From contig NZ_CP128362.1 in the NCBI RefSeq assembly GCF_034274695.1, forward strand, positions 3,598,501 through 3,662,500: a stretch of DNA of 64,000 nt. Direction: 5' to 3'. Under the pieces are notes generated by a model. It saw nothing but the letters and a program-made list of their open reading frames with translations, was not told where the DNA came from and searched no databases. This document shows positions 36,537 through 46,800 of the stretch, in pieces; position 1 is the stretch's first letter, and each line of letters opens with the position of its first letter. Made by a program: the position numbers and the translations under genes. The stretch is from Chitinophaga sp. LS1 (GTDB lineage: Bacteria; Bacteroidota; Bacteroidia; Chitinophagales; Chitinophagaceae).

Positions 36537-39500
36537 ATGTTTAAAAAGGCGACCCTATTCCTTCAACTAACCGTGTTGGCGTTACTGTTATCTATACACG
36601 CTGCCGGTTTTGGTATACAGGATGCACTGGAAAAGAAAATATCCCTTGAGTTAAAAGATGTACTGTTAAAAGAAGCATTGGACAAGATCGGGAATCTCGC
36701 CGACGTATCTTTTATATACGCAGGCAACTCTGTCACAGCCATCGACAAGGTCGATGTGAATGCTCATAACGAAAAGGTAGGAACGCTCCTCAATAGATTA
36801 TTAAAACCTTATTCACTGTCGTATACCGTATTGTATGATCGAATCATCATCCGTCAGGCAGACAAAAAGATTAATTCAAGCGTAACCAGCACAGGTCATT
36901 CTGTGGCCTTCCGCACACAGGACATTAAAGGTGTGGTGCTCACCGCAAACAGAGAACCACTGCCAGGTGTAGCAGTGATGATCAAAGGGACAACCAGGGG
37001 GACTACTACAAATGACAAAGGTGTGTTCGAGCTGAAAAGTATTCCGGCAAATGCCGTTCTGGTCATCAACCTCACTGGCTATGAACCACAGGAGATCCCG
37101 ATGGCCACCTTTAGTGGTGATTTGCTGACGGTGCTCCTGAAAGAGAAAACAACAAAACTACAGGAGGTAGTCGTAACAGGGTTTCAGAACATTGATAAGA
37201 GCAAGTTTTCCGGCGCTGCTACCCGTATTAAAATGGACGACGCCAGGATAGATGGTATGCCCGATGTGAGCCGTATGCTGGAAGGTCGCGTTGCCGGTGT
37301 GTCTATTCAAAACGTATCCAGCACATTCGGGTCTGCACCAAAGATCCGTGTACGTGGTGCAACCTCTATCAATGGTGACAACAAACCACTGTGGGTGGTA
37401 GACGGTGTGGTACTGGAAGATGTGGTCAATATCTCCAACGATCAGCTCTCCAGTGGCGACCCTACTACGCTGATGGGTTCTTCTGTCGCTGGTCTGAACC
37501 CCAACGATATCGAGAGCTTCGACATCCTGAAAGATGCCGCCGCCACCGCACTCTATGGCGCCCGCGCTATGAACGGGGTAGTGGTAATTACTACCAAAAA
37601 AGGGAAGATAGGTACACCATCTATCATGTACAGCGGTAACTACAGTACTCAGCTGAAACCAAATTATGGTAATTATAATATCATGAACTCAGCCCAGCAA
37701 ATGTCGGTACTGGCAGAACTGGAACGCAAAGGCGCACTGACTTCAGATATTCTTTCCCGTGGTGATAACGGGGTCTATGGAAAGATGTATGAGGAATTGA
37801 ATGCGGATGAAAATGGCAACTTCCCATTAGAAAACACCCCGGAGGCGAAAAGGCAGTTCCTGCTGAGATATGCTTCTGCCAATACTGACTGGTTCAACAT
37901 CCTGTTCCGTACCAGCTTTATTCAGGAACACTCCCTCAGTATCTCCTCCGGTACAGATAAGTCTCAGTCCTATTTCTCCACCAGCTATTATCACGATAAC
38001 GGCTGGACAGTAGCCGACAGAGTAAGCCGGTACACACTCAACTTCAGGAACAACTATAAGTTGTCCGACAAGGTTACGGCCGGCTTCTCTGTCTTAGGCT
38101 CTGTACGTCAGCAAAAAGCACCCGGTGCACTGAGCCGTACCAGCAACCCTGTAGAAGGACAGTATGACCGCGACTTTGATATCAACCCATTCAGCTATGC
38201 ACTGAACACCAGCCGTACGCTGACAGCCTTTGATGAAAGCGGTAACAGAGAATACTTCAGAAGAAACTTTGCACCGTTCAACATTCTGACTGAGGTTGAA
38301 AACAACTATCTCAAAATAAACATGATGGACTTGCGCCTTCAGGGCGACTTTTCCTGGAAGCTCACGAAGAACCTTCGCTATGAACTCGTAGGCGCACTGC
38401 GCTATGTAAAGTCTTCACGTGAACACCAGATCACTGAGAACAGTAACATGGCGAATGCATATCGCGCAAATGGCAATTCGACCATTGCTGAGAACAACAA
38501 GTTCCTCTATCGCGACCCGGACAACCCTGATGCATTGCCACAAGTGGTACTGCCTTATGGTGGTTTTTACAACCGTACAGAAGACCTGCTGGTAAACTAT
38601 GATTTCCGTAACAGCTTAAACTACTCCCTCAATGTGGCTGACAGGCATAACCTGAATGTACTGGTAGGGCAGCAGGTAAAGTATGCTGACAGACAAAACT
38701 CATCCAACACCGGTTATGGTTACCAGTATGATAACGGTGGTGTGGCGTTCACAGACCCGCGCATTCTGAAGCAAACGATCGAAAGCAATTTCCCTTACTA
38801 TGGTATGAGCCAGGACTACGATCGCTTTGCAGCATTTTATGCAACTGCTACCTATGCTTTCAAAGAGAAATATAACCTGACCGGTACTACCCGTTACGAT
38901 GGGTCGAATAAACTGGGTCGTTCTAAAAATGCCCGCTGGTTACCTACCTGGAGTATATCGGGTAGCTGGAACATCGATAAAGAAGCATTTATGAAACCAG
39001 CTACTTGGGTAGATTACCTCGCACTACGCGCAAGTTATGGACTCACTGCCAGTATGGGACCTGCTACCAACTCCAACATTGTATACCAGACAGTAAATAG
39101 CAACCGTGGCCACCTCGATGAAGTCGAATCTGTCATTAAGATTGCACACCTGCAGAACGACGACCTGACCTGGGAAAAGATGTACACAACGAACATTGGC
39201 CTGGATGGTACCTTCTTCGCCAGACGACTCAACTTCTCTATCGATGCATACAGGAAAAAGAGCTTTGACCTGATCAGTCTGATCAAGACATCCGGTATCG
39301 GTGGTGAGTTGTACAAAGCAGCCAACTATGCAGATATGGATTCAAAAGGTATTGAAATAATGGTGGGAGGTGATGTGATCCGCAGAAAGGACTGGGGCTG
39401 GAAAGCGAATGTGACCTTTGGCTACAATACCAACAGGATCACGAATGCAAAGAACATCCCATCCATCTTTGACCTGGTGGTGCCTGAAGGAGGTAATAAA

Positions 39501-40172
39501 GAAGGATACCCTGTAAGAGGATTGTTCTCTATTAAATACGAAGGGCTGGATCCAAAGAATGGTTATCCCCGCTTTCTGAACCAGAACGGTGAAATCAGCG
39601 CGGATGTATACCTGCAGGACCTGAATACTTCTCACCTCGTATATGAGGGACCGGTAGATCCTCCGGCGAACGGTGGTCTGTCCAATACTTTCCATTATAA
39701 GAATTTATCCCTGAATGTATTTGTCACTTACCAGTGGGGCAACAAGATCCGTCTGTACCCTGCATTCAAGACAAACTACTCTGACCTGGATGCTATGCCT
39801 AAAGAGTTTTACGACCGTTGGGTAATGCCAGGCGATGAGACGGTGACAAGAACACCTTCTATACTCGATGCACTGGAGCAAAATGTGATTTACGGCACTT
39901 ATCCTTATAACAACTATAACTATTCGACCGATAGAGTGGCCAAAGGCGATATGATCCGTCTGAAGACAGTATCCCTCACGTATCAGCTGCCACAGTACCT
40001 GATCAGAAAGACCGGGCTGAAAAACCTGTCAGTGACAGGTGCTGCCATCAATCCATGGCTGATTTATTCAGACAGTAAGCTGAGAGGACAGGATCCTGAA
40101 TTCTTCAACACGGGTGGTGTAGCACAACCTATCCAAAAGCAATTCACACTTTCATTAAAAGTAGGACTCTAA
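36537..40172 (+). CDS. SusC/RagA-type TonB-dependent receptor with N-terminal STN domain
   Basis: A 1211-residue outer-membrane receptor. A signal peptide covers about 1-24. An STN (secretin/TonB N-terminal) domain lies at about 30-85 (LKDVLLKEALDKIGNLADVS), the usual contact for FecR. A carboxypeptidase-regulatory-like domain (about 127-210) and the plug (about 220-335) follow, including the SusC motif DILKDAAATALYGARAMNGV. The rest is the 22-stranded barrel, ending in a terminal aromatic/hydrophobic strand. It forms a transport complex with the SusD-like lipoprotein 16 bp downstream. The ligand may be a glycan or a peptide; the adjacent metallohydrolase lipoprotein leaves both open. Confidence 0.95.
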   Translation: MFKKATLFLQLTVLALLLSIHAAGFGIQDALEKKISLELKDVLLKEALDKIGNLADVSFIYAGNSVTAIDKVDVNAHNEKVGTLLNRLLKPYSLSYTVLYDRIIIRQADKKINSSVTSTGHSVAFRTQDIKGVVLTANREPLPGVAVMIKGTTRGTTTNDKGVFELKSIPANAVLVINLTGYEPQEIPMATFSGDLLTVLLKEKTTKLQEVVVTGFQNIDKSKFSGAATRIKMDDARIDGMPDVSRMLEGRVAGVSIQNVSSTFGSAPKIRVRGATSINGDNKPLWVVDGVVLEDVVNISNDQLSSGDPTTLMGSSVAGLNPNDIESFDILKDAAATALYGARAMNGVVVITTKKGKIGTPSIMYSGNYSTQLKPNYGNYNIMNSAQQMSVLAELERKGALTSDILSRGDNGVYGKMYEELNADENGNFPLENTPEAKRQFLLRYASANTDWFNILFRTSFIQEHSLSISSGTDKSQSYFSTSYYHDNGWTVADRVSRYTLNFRNNYKLSDKVTAGFSVLGSVRQQKAPGALSRTSNPVEGQYDRDFDINPFSYALNTSRTLTAFDESGNREYFRRNFAPFNILTEVENNYLKINMMDLRLQGDFSWKLTKNLRYELVGALRYVKSSREHQITENSNMANAYRANGNSTIAENNKFLYRDPDNPDALPQVVLPYGGFYNRTEDLLVNYDFRNSLNYSLNVADRHNLNVLVGQQVKYADRQNSSNTGYGYQYDNGGVAFTDPRILKQTIESNFPYYGMSQDYDRFAAFYATATYAFKEKYNLTGTTRYDGSNKLGRSKNARWLPTWSISGSWNIDKEAFMKPATWVDYLALRASYGLTASMGPATNSNIVYQTVNSNRGHLDEVESVIKIAHLQNDDLTWEKMYTTNIGLDGTFFARRLNFSIDAYRKKSFDLISLIKTSGIGGELYKAANYADMDSKGIEIMVGGDVIRRKDWGWKANVTFGYNTNRITNAKNIPSIFDLVVPEGGNKEGYPVRGLFSIKYEGLDPKNGYPRFLNQNGEISADVYLQDLNTSHLVYEGPVDPPANGGLSNTFHYKNLSLNVFVTYQWGNKIRLYPAFKTNYSDLDAMPKEFYDRWVMPGDETVTRTPSILDALEQNVIYGTYPYNNYNYSTDRVAKGDMIRLKTVSLTYQLPQYLIRKTGLKNLSVTGAAINPWLIYSDSKLRGQDPEFFNTGGVAQPIQKQFTLSLKVGL

Positions 40173-40188
40173 AAAGAAGAAGACTAAC

Positions 40189-41640
40189 ATGAAAAATTTT
40201 ACACGGGTATCATTGATCAGTCTGGGCCTGCTTGCTATGAGTAGCTGCAGTAAATATCTGGACCAATCTCCTGATAGTACCTGGACAGAGTTAAATACAC
40301 CGCAAAAGGTATCTCAGTTATTAGGCACTGCGTATCCGCAGGCCAACTATATCGTGTTTTGTGAAGCGATGTCTGACAATGCAACAGACAAAGGGGCCGG
40401 GGTGATAGAAAGGACAAATGAAGATCCATATTTCTTCAATGATGTCAACGACATCAATCAAGATTCTCCTGAGTGGTACTGGACAGCCTGCTACAAAGCT
40501 ATTGCTGCCTGCAACAACGCACTCAAGGCATGTGAAAACGCTACTGACACCACCCAGTACCAGGCGCAAAAAGGAGAGGCGCTGGTAGCAAGAGCATATG
40601 CACACTTTATGCTGGTGACATTCTTCTCCAGATTCTATAATGCTGCCACAGCAGCTACTGATCCGGGTATTCCGTATGTAACTGAGCCTGAAACGGTGGT
40701 ATTCAAACAATATGACCGTGGCACGGTTGCCGATGTGTATGATAATATTGAGCGTGATTTACTGGCTGGCATTCCGCTGATCAACGACGAAAAATACGAC
40801 GTTCCTCATTACCATTTCAATAAATCAGCAGCTTACGCCTTTGCAACCAGGTTCTACCTGTTTAAGAAAGATTATGCAAAGGTGGTGGAGTTTGCCAACA
40901 AGACTTTCCCTAACAATGACCTGGCCAGTTACATGCGTCCATGGAATACCACCTACAGAACGATGACGCCATCCGTGCTGTGGGAAACATATTCCCGGGC
41001 TACTGAAAAATGTAACCTGCTACTTGTAGAAACGCAGTCACTGTATGGCCGGTATGTAGCGCAGTATCGCTTTGGTATGGACTACGCCATAGAGTCCGTA
41101 GCGCTGGGTCGCAATGTAACAGGTGGTAGCTATACATATCCAATATATTACTATGGTACACGCGACTACTTTGTACCAAAGCTGACAGAATACTTCGTGA
41201 AGGCATCTGTGAATGCGACTATTGGTGATCCTTATGTGATGGTGCCGCTGTTTACAACAGAAGAAGTATTGTTCAACAGGGCAGAGGCCAATCTTTATTT
41301 AGGCAATACGAACGATGTGCTGGATGATCTGAACCTCTTCGCCAGCAAGCGCATTGTGAACTATGATGCTACGACGCATGCGGTGACCATTGCTAAGGCA
41401 GAGACCTTCTATAGTACTTCCAGCAGTAGTAATGCTCTGCTGAACACCATCCTTAGTTTCAAGAGAGCGGAGTTTATACAGGAAGGACATCGCTGGTTTG
41501 ATATACAAAGGTACGGTATCACTGTGAATCACTATGATATCAATGGCGCCAAGACTTCGATAATTGCCGGTGATAACCGCCGCGTATTGCAATTGCCATT
41601 GTCGGCCCAAACAGCAGGTCTCGCTTTGAATCCCAGATAA
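40189..41640 (+). CDS. SusD/RagB-type substrate-binding lipoprotein
   Basis: A 483-residue lipoprotein with lipobox LLAMSSC (lipidated Cys20). The N-terminal SKYLDQSPDSTW and the TPR-rich helical core (KGEALVARAYAHFMLV) are typical of SusD/RagB. The RA.F..EGHRWFDIQRYG block near the C-terminus is the family signature (here RAEFIQEGHRWFDIQRYG). It caps the SusC barrel on the outer face of the outer membrane and captures the ligand. It lies 16 bp after SusC and 22 bp before the metallohydrolase gene, so it is surely co-transcribed with both. Confidence 0.95.
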   Translation: MKNFTRVSLISLGLLAMSSCSKYLDQSPDSTWTELNTPQKVSQLLGTAYPQANYIVFCEAMSDNATDKGAGVIERTNEDPYFFNDVNDINQDSPEWYWTACYKAIAACNNALKACENATDTTQYQAQKGEALVARAYAHFMLVTFFSRFYNAATAATDPGIPYVTEPETVVFKQYDRGTVADVYDNIERDLLAGIPLINDEKYDVPHYHFNKSAAYAFATRFYLFKKDYAKVVEFANKTFPNNDLASYMRPWNTTYRTMTPSVLWETYSRATEKCNLLLVETQSLYGRYVAQYRFGMDYAIESVALGRNVTGGSYTYPIYYYGTRDYFVPKLTEYFVKASVNATIGDPYVMVPLFTTEEVLFNRAEANLYLGNTNDVLDDLNLFASKRIVNYDATTHAVTIAKAETFYSTSSSSNALLNTILSFKRAEFIQEGHRWFDIQRYGITVNHYDINGAKTSIIAGDNRRVLQLPLSAQTAGLALNPR

Positions 41641-41662
41641 CAACCAAAAATATTTCGCATAT

Positions 41663-42574
41663 ATGAAACCGTTAAACGCACTCTTTTTCTTCCTGCTGGT
41701 GATCGCCCTGGCAGCCTGTTCAAAAGAAAACGATGATCTAAGTGGTGTGCAAGACATCCCCGGCCTGGGTGGCGACACCTGGGTCGAGGATTCTTTAGAC
41801 AAATGGCTGTATGATTCACTCACTGTTCCTTACAACATAGAGGTGAAGTACAAATGGGACCAGTTTGAATTTGATGTGACCAAAACACTGGTACCACCTA
41901 AAGAAGAGGTGGTGATCCCTGCCATGCAGGCAATTATGAAAGTATGGATAGATAATTATATAAAGTATGCCGGAGAACTTTTCTTCAAGAAGTATTCTCC
42001 CAAATTTTTCATTCTCTCTGGCAGCGCCAGCTGGAATGACAACGGTACTATCACCCTGGGTACTGCCGAAGGTGGTCGTAAGGTAGTGATGTACCTACTG
42101 AATGAATTTCGTACCAAAGAAATGGATGGCTACCAATTAGGTGATACTGCCAATGTGAAGCAGATCTTTCACGTAATAGAGCACGAATTCGGGCATATTC
42201 TCCACCAGAATATAATGTACCCAACCGAGTTTAAAAAGATCAGTGTAGGGCTCTATACGGCTAACTGGAACAATATCTACGATTCCGACGCACACCAGGA
42301 TGGTTTTGTGACGCCGTATGCCATGAGCAGTGAGAATGAGGATTTCGTAGAGATGATCGCCACTATGCTGATAGAAGGAAAAGAAGGATTTGACAGGATT
42401 GTAAACAGCGTACAGGATAAGACCAGCGACAACGGCACTACACAGGCACAGGCCGTAGCTGCCCTGCGGCAGAAAGAAGCGATGGTGGTGAATTATTACA
42501 AGTCCGCTTACGATGTAGACTTCTACGCTTTGCAGAAAGCAACCAGAGACAGTATTAACGCACTTTTTTATTGA
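41663..42574 (+). CDS. Substrate import-associated zinc metallohydrolase lipoprotein
   Basis: A 303-residue lipoprotein (lipobox LAAC, Cys19). The zinc motif HEFGHILH places His174, Glu175 and His178; a later Glu in ENEDFVEM probably completes the site. This family occurs directly downstream of certain SusC/SusD pairs in Bacteroidota and is thought to be a surface peptidase-like hydrolase acting on the imported substrate. It suggests the locus handles a peptide, glycoprotein or peptide-bearing ligand rather than a simple glycan; this is inference. The gap to the DUF4302 gene is 6 bp. Confidence 0.85.
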   Translation: MKPLNALFFFLLVIALAACSKENDDLSGVQDIPGLGGDTWVEDSLDKWLYDSLTVPYNIEVKYKWDQFEFDVTKTLVPPKEEVVIPAMQAIMKVWIDNYIKYAGELFFKKYSPKFFILSGSASWNDNGTITLGTAEGGRKVVMYLLNEFRTKEMDGYQLGDTANVKQIFHVIEHEFGHILHQNIMYPTEFKKISVGLYTANWNNIYDSDAHQDGFVTPYAMSSENEDFVEMIATMLIEGKEGFDRIVNSVQDKTSDNGTTQAQAVAALRQKEAMVVNYYKSAYDVDFYALQKATRDSINALFY

Positions 42575-42580
42575 TGCTTT

Positions 42581-43861
42581 ATGAGAACAAATTTTTACCT
42601 CTATATTTTTTTGACTGCATTATGCTTTGCCGCCTGTAAAAAGGAGGATGATAATGTATTTAAACAATCGCCCGATGAAAGAATTAATGAAGTGCTCAGT
42701 ACCTACAGTACTACGCTTACCAGTGCCGAATATGGATGGAAGGGGCTTGTGTATCCCTCGGCTATATCCGCGGTACCTTTTAGTTTTTATTTCAAATTCG
42801 ATACAGCAAATCGTGTACAGATGTATTCTGACTGGGATTCATCCACACTCTCCGTTATGCAGGAGAGCAGTTACAGGTTGAAAGCCCTGCAGCAACCTTG
42901 TTTATTATTTGATACCTACAATTATATTCATATACTCTGCGATCCCGACGCTGGTATTAACGGCGGTTATTATGGCGGCGGGTTGCTATCCGATTTTGAG
43001 TTCATATTGGATGGCATGAGCACCGACGGTGATACAATTAAACTTACAGGACGTTTGCATGGCAGCAAGGCCGTACTCGTCAAAGCTACCTCCAAAGAGG
43101 CACAGGATTATTACGATAGAAAACGGAACTGGGATTTTGATTATTCTTCCCGGTTTCTTACTTATTTTAAAAAGCTTCATACTGGTAAAGGTGACTACGA
43201 CATCTATATCAACCAGCAGTACAAGAGCATCAAAATCGTAAATGCCAACGTAAAATTCAGTGCCGGTTATTACTTCACACCCACTGGCGTCGCCTTTGAC
43301 AAACCATTTACCGATGCCGGGGAAACCATTAATGGATTTGAGGATGTCTCCTGGTCAGAAGACAATCAGCTTATGACCCTGAAGGTCAATGGCAGAGTTG
43401 TTACTATCAACAGTGATAAAAAACCCTATATCGTAGACAGCACCGCCGGTTCCCGCTGGTACAATGCAGCTATAAACGCGGCTGACTATTACTACTCAGA
43501 TGCAGGAATTCATGTAGATGGTCAGGATGACTATTACAACTTCAAATCTATATCCGGTTTTGAGTACCTGTTATACTATCCCAATTTCCAGAGTAGTGGA
43601 TATGACTTTAATGGAATCATGGAAAACAGTTACTACGGACCGGCCTTTAAAGCAAAATTCAGCACCAGCGGCATTACCACATTCACCTATGGCGGCACAT
43701 GGTATACCATCCCTGATTACAGTAGCACCACCATATCGAATATCGTCACCAAGTTCACAGAAAGCACTGGTTACTACTTTGTACAAACCAGTGACTACAA
43801 TACCTATGACATGGTGAATGTAAAGGATGCCCGTAGCTGGATCAGCTGGCAATTATTCTAA
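42581..43861 (+). CDS. DUF4302 family lipoprotein
   Basis: A 426-residue lipoprotein (lipobox CFAAC, Cys19). The N-terminal INEVLSTYSTTLTSAEYGWKG is typical of DUF4302 proteins, which accompany SusC/SusD/metallohydrolase gene sets and have no known activity. The body is rich in aromatic residues and beta strands, compatible with a surface binding role. It is separated from the giant T9SS adhesin gene by only 37 bp without a terminator. Confidence 0.82.
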   Translation: MRTNFYLYIFLTALCFAACKKEDDNVFKQSPDERINEVLSTYSTTLTSAEYGWKGLVYPSAISAVPFSFYFKFDTANRVQMYSDWDSSTLSVMQESSYRLKALQQPCLLFDTYNYIHILCDPDAGINGGYYGGGLLSDFEFILDGMSTDGDTIKLTGRLHGSKAVLVKATSKEAQDYYDRKRNWDFDYSSRFLTYFKKLHTGKGDYDIYINQQYKSIKIVNANVKFSAGYYFTPTGVAFDKPFTDAGETINGFEDVSWSEDNQLMTLKVNGRVVTINSDKKPYIVDSTAGSRWYNAAINAADYYYSDAGIHVDGQDDYYNFKSISGFEYLLYYPNFQSSGYDFNGIMENSYYGPAFKAKFSTSGITTFTYGGTWYTIPDYSSTTISNIVTKFTESTGYYFVQTSDYNTYDMVNVKDARSWISWQLF

Positions 43862-43898
43862 TGCATTAACCCCTAAATAATAGAAAAAGAGAACCCAT

Positions 43899-46800
43899 AT
43901 GAGAACCAAGCCTGTTTCTGTACGCCTCGGGGCTGTCTTATACCTGTTATTGTTGTTGCTGCCGGCCATTGGTCTGCGTGCACAGACTGATATTACCATC
44001 GGTCTGGGCAACGGTAGCAACTCTACGACATCTTATCCATGTCCTATACAAGACTGGTATCAAGCTACCCGGGCCCAATATCTTTATCGAGCCTCTGAAT
44101 TGACTGCCAAAGGCATGGGCCCTGGTATGATCAATGCCTTGAAATTCAACGCCACATCTGTAGGAAGCGATGTGGACGGTGCCGAAAATTATGCTATTAA
44201 AATAGTCGGCACTACGGTGAGTTCATTGTCTGATTCATATTATGAACCCGTAGGTAATAACTTTTACGGACCACTGAATTATATGCCGGTGGTGGGATTG
44301 AACTCCTTTACCATTCCTTCAGGTTTCTTCTGGAATGGTACGGACAATATCCTGGTAGAGGTATGTGGCGGCGCGGCTTCCTATACCCATAACCCCGTAT
44401 TCCCTTACACGACAGGTCTTGCGTTCAATGGGTCCCATACATATTACCAGGATGCGGGTACCAGTCTTTGCGGCACCTCACAGGTGAACTCAGCATCGAC
44501 GACCCGTCCTGACATTATTTTTAACTGGACTCCTGCCGCTGCATGTACCGGTACTCCCACTGCCGGTACTGCAGCCAGCAGTGCTTCAGCCGTATGTCTG
44601 AATGAAAGCTTTACACTTTCACTCACCGGTGTGACGGTTGCTTCCGGTCTGAAATACCAGTGGCAATCTTCTACAGACAATAGCACATGGACAAACATTC
44701 CCAATGATACATTGTCATCACTTACTACCACGCAGACTGTGTCTTCATATTACCGCTGCGTGGTTACCTGTACTGCCAGCAGTAATGCGGCGAACTCTAC
44801 GAGTGTACAGGTCACTAGTCCATCGTTAGTACATGGTACTTTCACTATCAATAAAGCGTTGCCTACAGGTGCAGGTAACTTTGCATCCTTCAATGACGCA
44901 TACAATTATATCAAGTGCGGTATTGACGGAGCAGTGATATTTAATGTAGTGGCCAATGCGGCTTCTGCATATAATGAGCAGCTGATTATGACACCGGTAC
45001 CGGGGGCATCAGCAACGAATACAGTTACCTTCAATGGTAACAATGATACGATCGCTTACCTCAGTACATCGAGCGCAGAAAGAGCTGTGATCAAACTGAA
45101 TGGTGCAGATTATATCACCTTCAATGACCTGATAATTCAGGCCAAAGGCAGTTCTTCCGGCCAATATGGATTTGGTGTACAATTGCTGAATGATGCAGAT
45201 TACAATACCATCAACAATTGTAAGATCCTTATTAATACGACTTCTACCTCCTCAGATTTTGCAGGTATCGTCGTAAGTGCATCTGCTACATCAGCTACCG
45301 GAACAGGCTCCACCAGCTGTGACAACAATACTTTTAGCAATAATACTGTGACGGGTGGTTACTATAGCATGACGCTGGTAGCCAGCTCGACGGCCTCAAA
45401 TGCCAGCAATAAGGTGATCAACAACAAGTTCCTGGATTTCTACTATTATGGTATGTATATCTATGGAGCATATAACCTCACATTTGAGAAAAATACGATC
45501 AGCCGTCCTTCACGTACTTCTGTGGATAACTTCTATGGTATCTATGTGACGAACCTGAGTACGAAATTAAACATCAATGCAAACAGGATTACTAACCCAT
45601 TTGGTGGCAACCCCACCAGTACCAGTACCTTCTACGCTATTTATTTTACCAGCGTAGATGCGCTGAATACACTGGAGAATGTGGTGAGCAATAACCTGAT
45701 CTACAACCTCACAGGTAGTGGTTCTGTTTATGGATTTTACAACAGTTCTTCAGACAACGTATTCTATTATCATAATACCCTCTCACTGGATGGATCTGCT
45801 ACACCAGGTACCTCTTATGTAACCAGAGGGTTCTACCAGACTACACAGGCAGCAGGTGTTTATCTGAGGGATAACATGATCACCATCAATCGTGGTGGAC
45901 AGAATATCAAGCATGGTATTTACTTTGGTACCACATCAAGCGACATCGTATCCAATTATAACAATATCTATCTGGCGGCGACAGTTGCCAATGCTTACAC
46001 CGGTTATTATTCCGCTAACAGGGCGACATTGACTGACTGGCAAACCGCTGCAACTCAGGATGCCAATTCACTGGCAGCGAATCCTATCTATAAGGACAGC
46101 ACGAATGGTAACTATGCCCCAAGCAGTCAGACAGTAAATGACAGAGGCTTCCCTGTAGGTATCGCAGCAGATATCAACAGCACTACCCGTAGTACATCTA
46201 CACCGGATATGGGCGCCTATGAATTTACACCTGATCCATGTACCGCACCACCAGTGCCTGGTACATCGACTGTGAACAAGAATCCGGTATGTGTGGGTAC
46301 GAATGTAGGTTTAGGTTTGAACGGCAATAGCAATGGTTTAACACAGACCTATCAATGGCAGTACGCTACTACTGCTACAGGACCATGGACAAACCTCGGT
46401 ACGCCTATCAATTATCCTGATACGGTGATTGTGTCTACGTCCACCTTGTACTATCGTACAGCAGTGACCTGTAGTGGTAATACCACTTATTCCACGCCTG
46501 TGTTGCTGACTGTGAACCCTGCATTGCCACCAAATACCTATACGGTAGATAAGAATTCACCGGCCAGCGCTACCAACTATACCAGCTTTGCAGCTGTGAA
46601 AACCGCGCTGGAATGTGGTATTACTGGCCCTGTAGTATTCAATGTTGTAGCAGGGCGTACACCTTATGAAGAACAGTTCTCGCTCGACTCTATAAGAGGT
46701 ACTTCCGCCATCAATACCATCACCTTCCTGGGTAATGGCAACACGATCCACTATAGCTCCAATACCACCGATGAGCGCGCAGTTATCAAACTGAAGCATA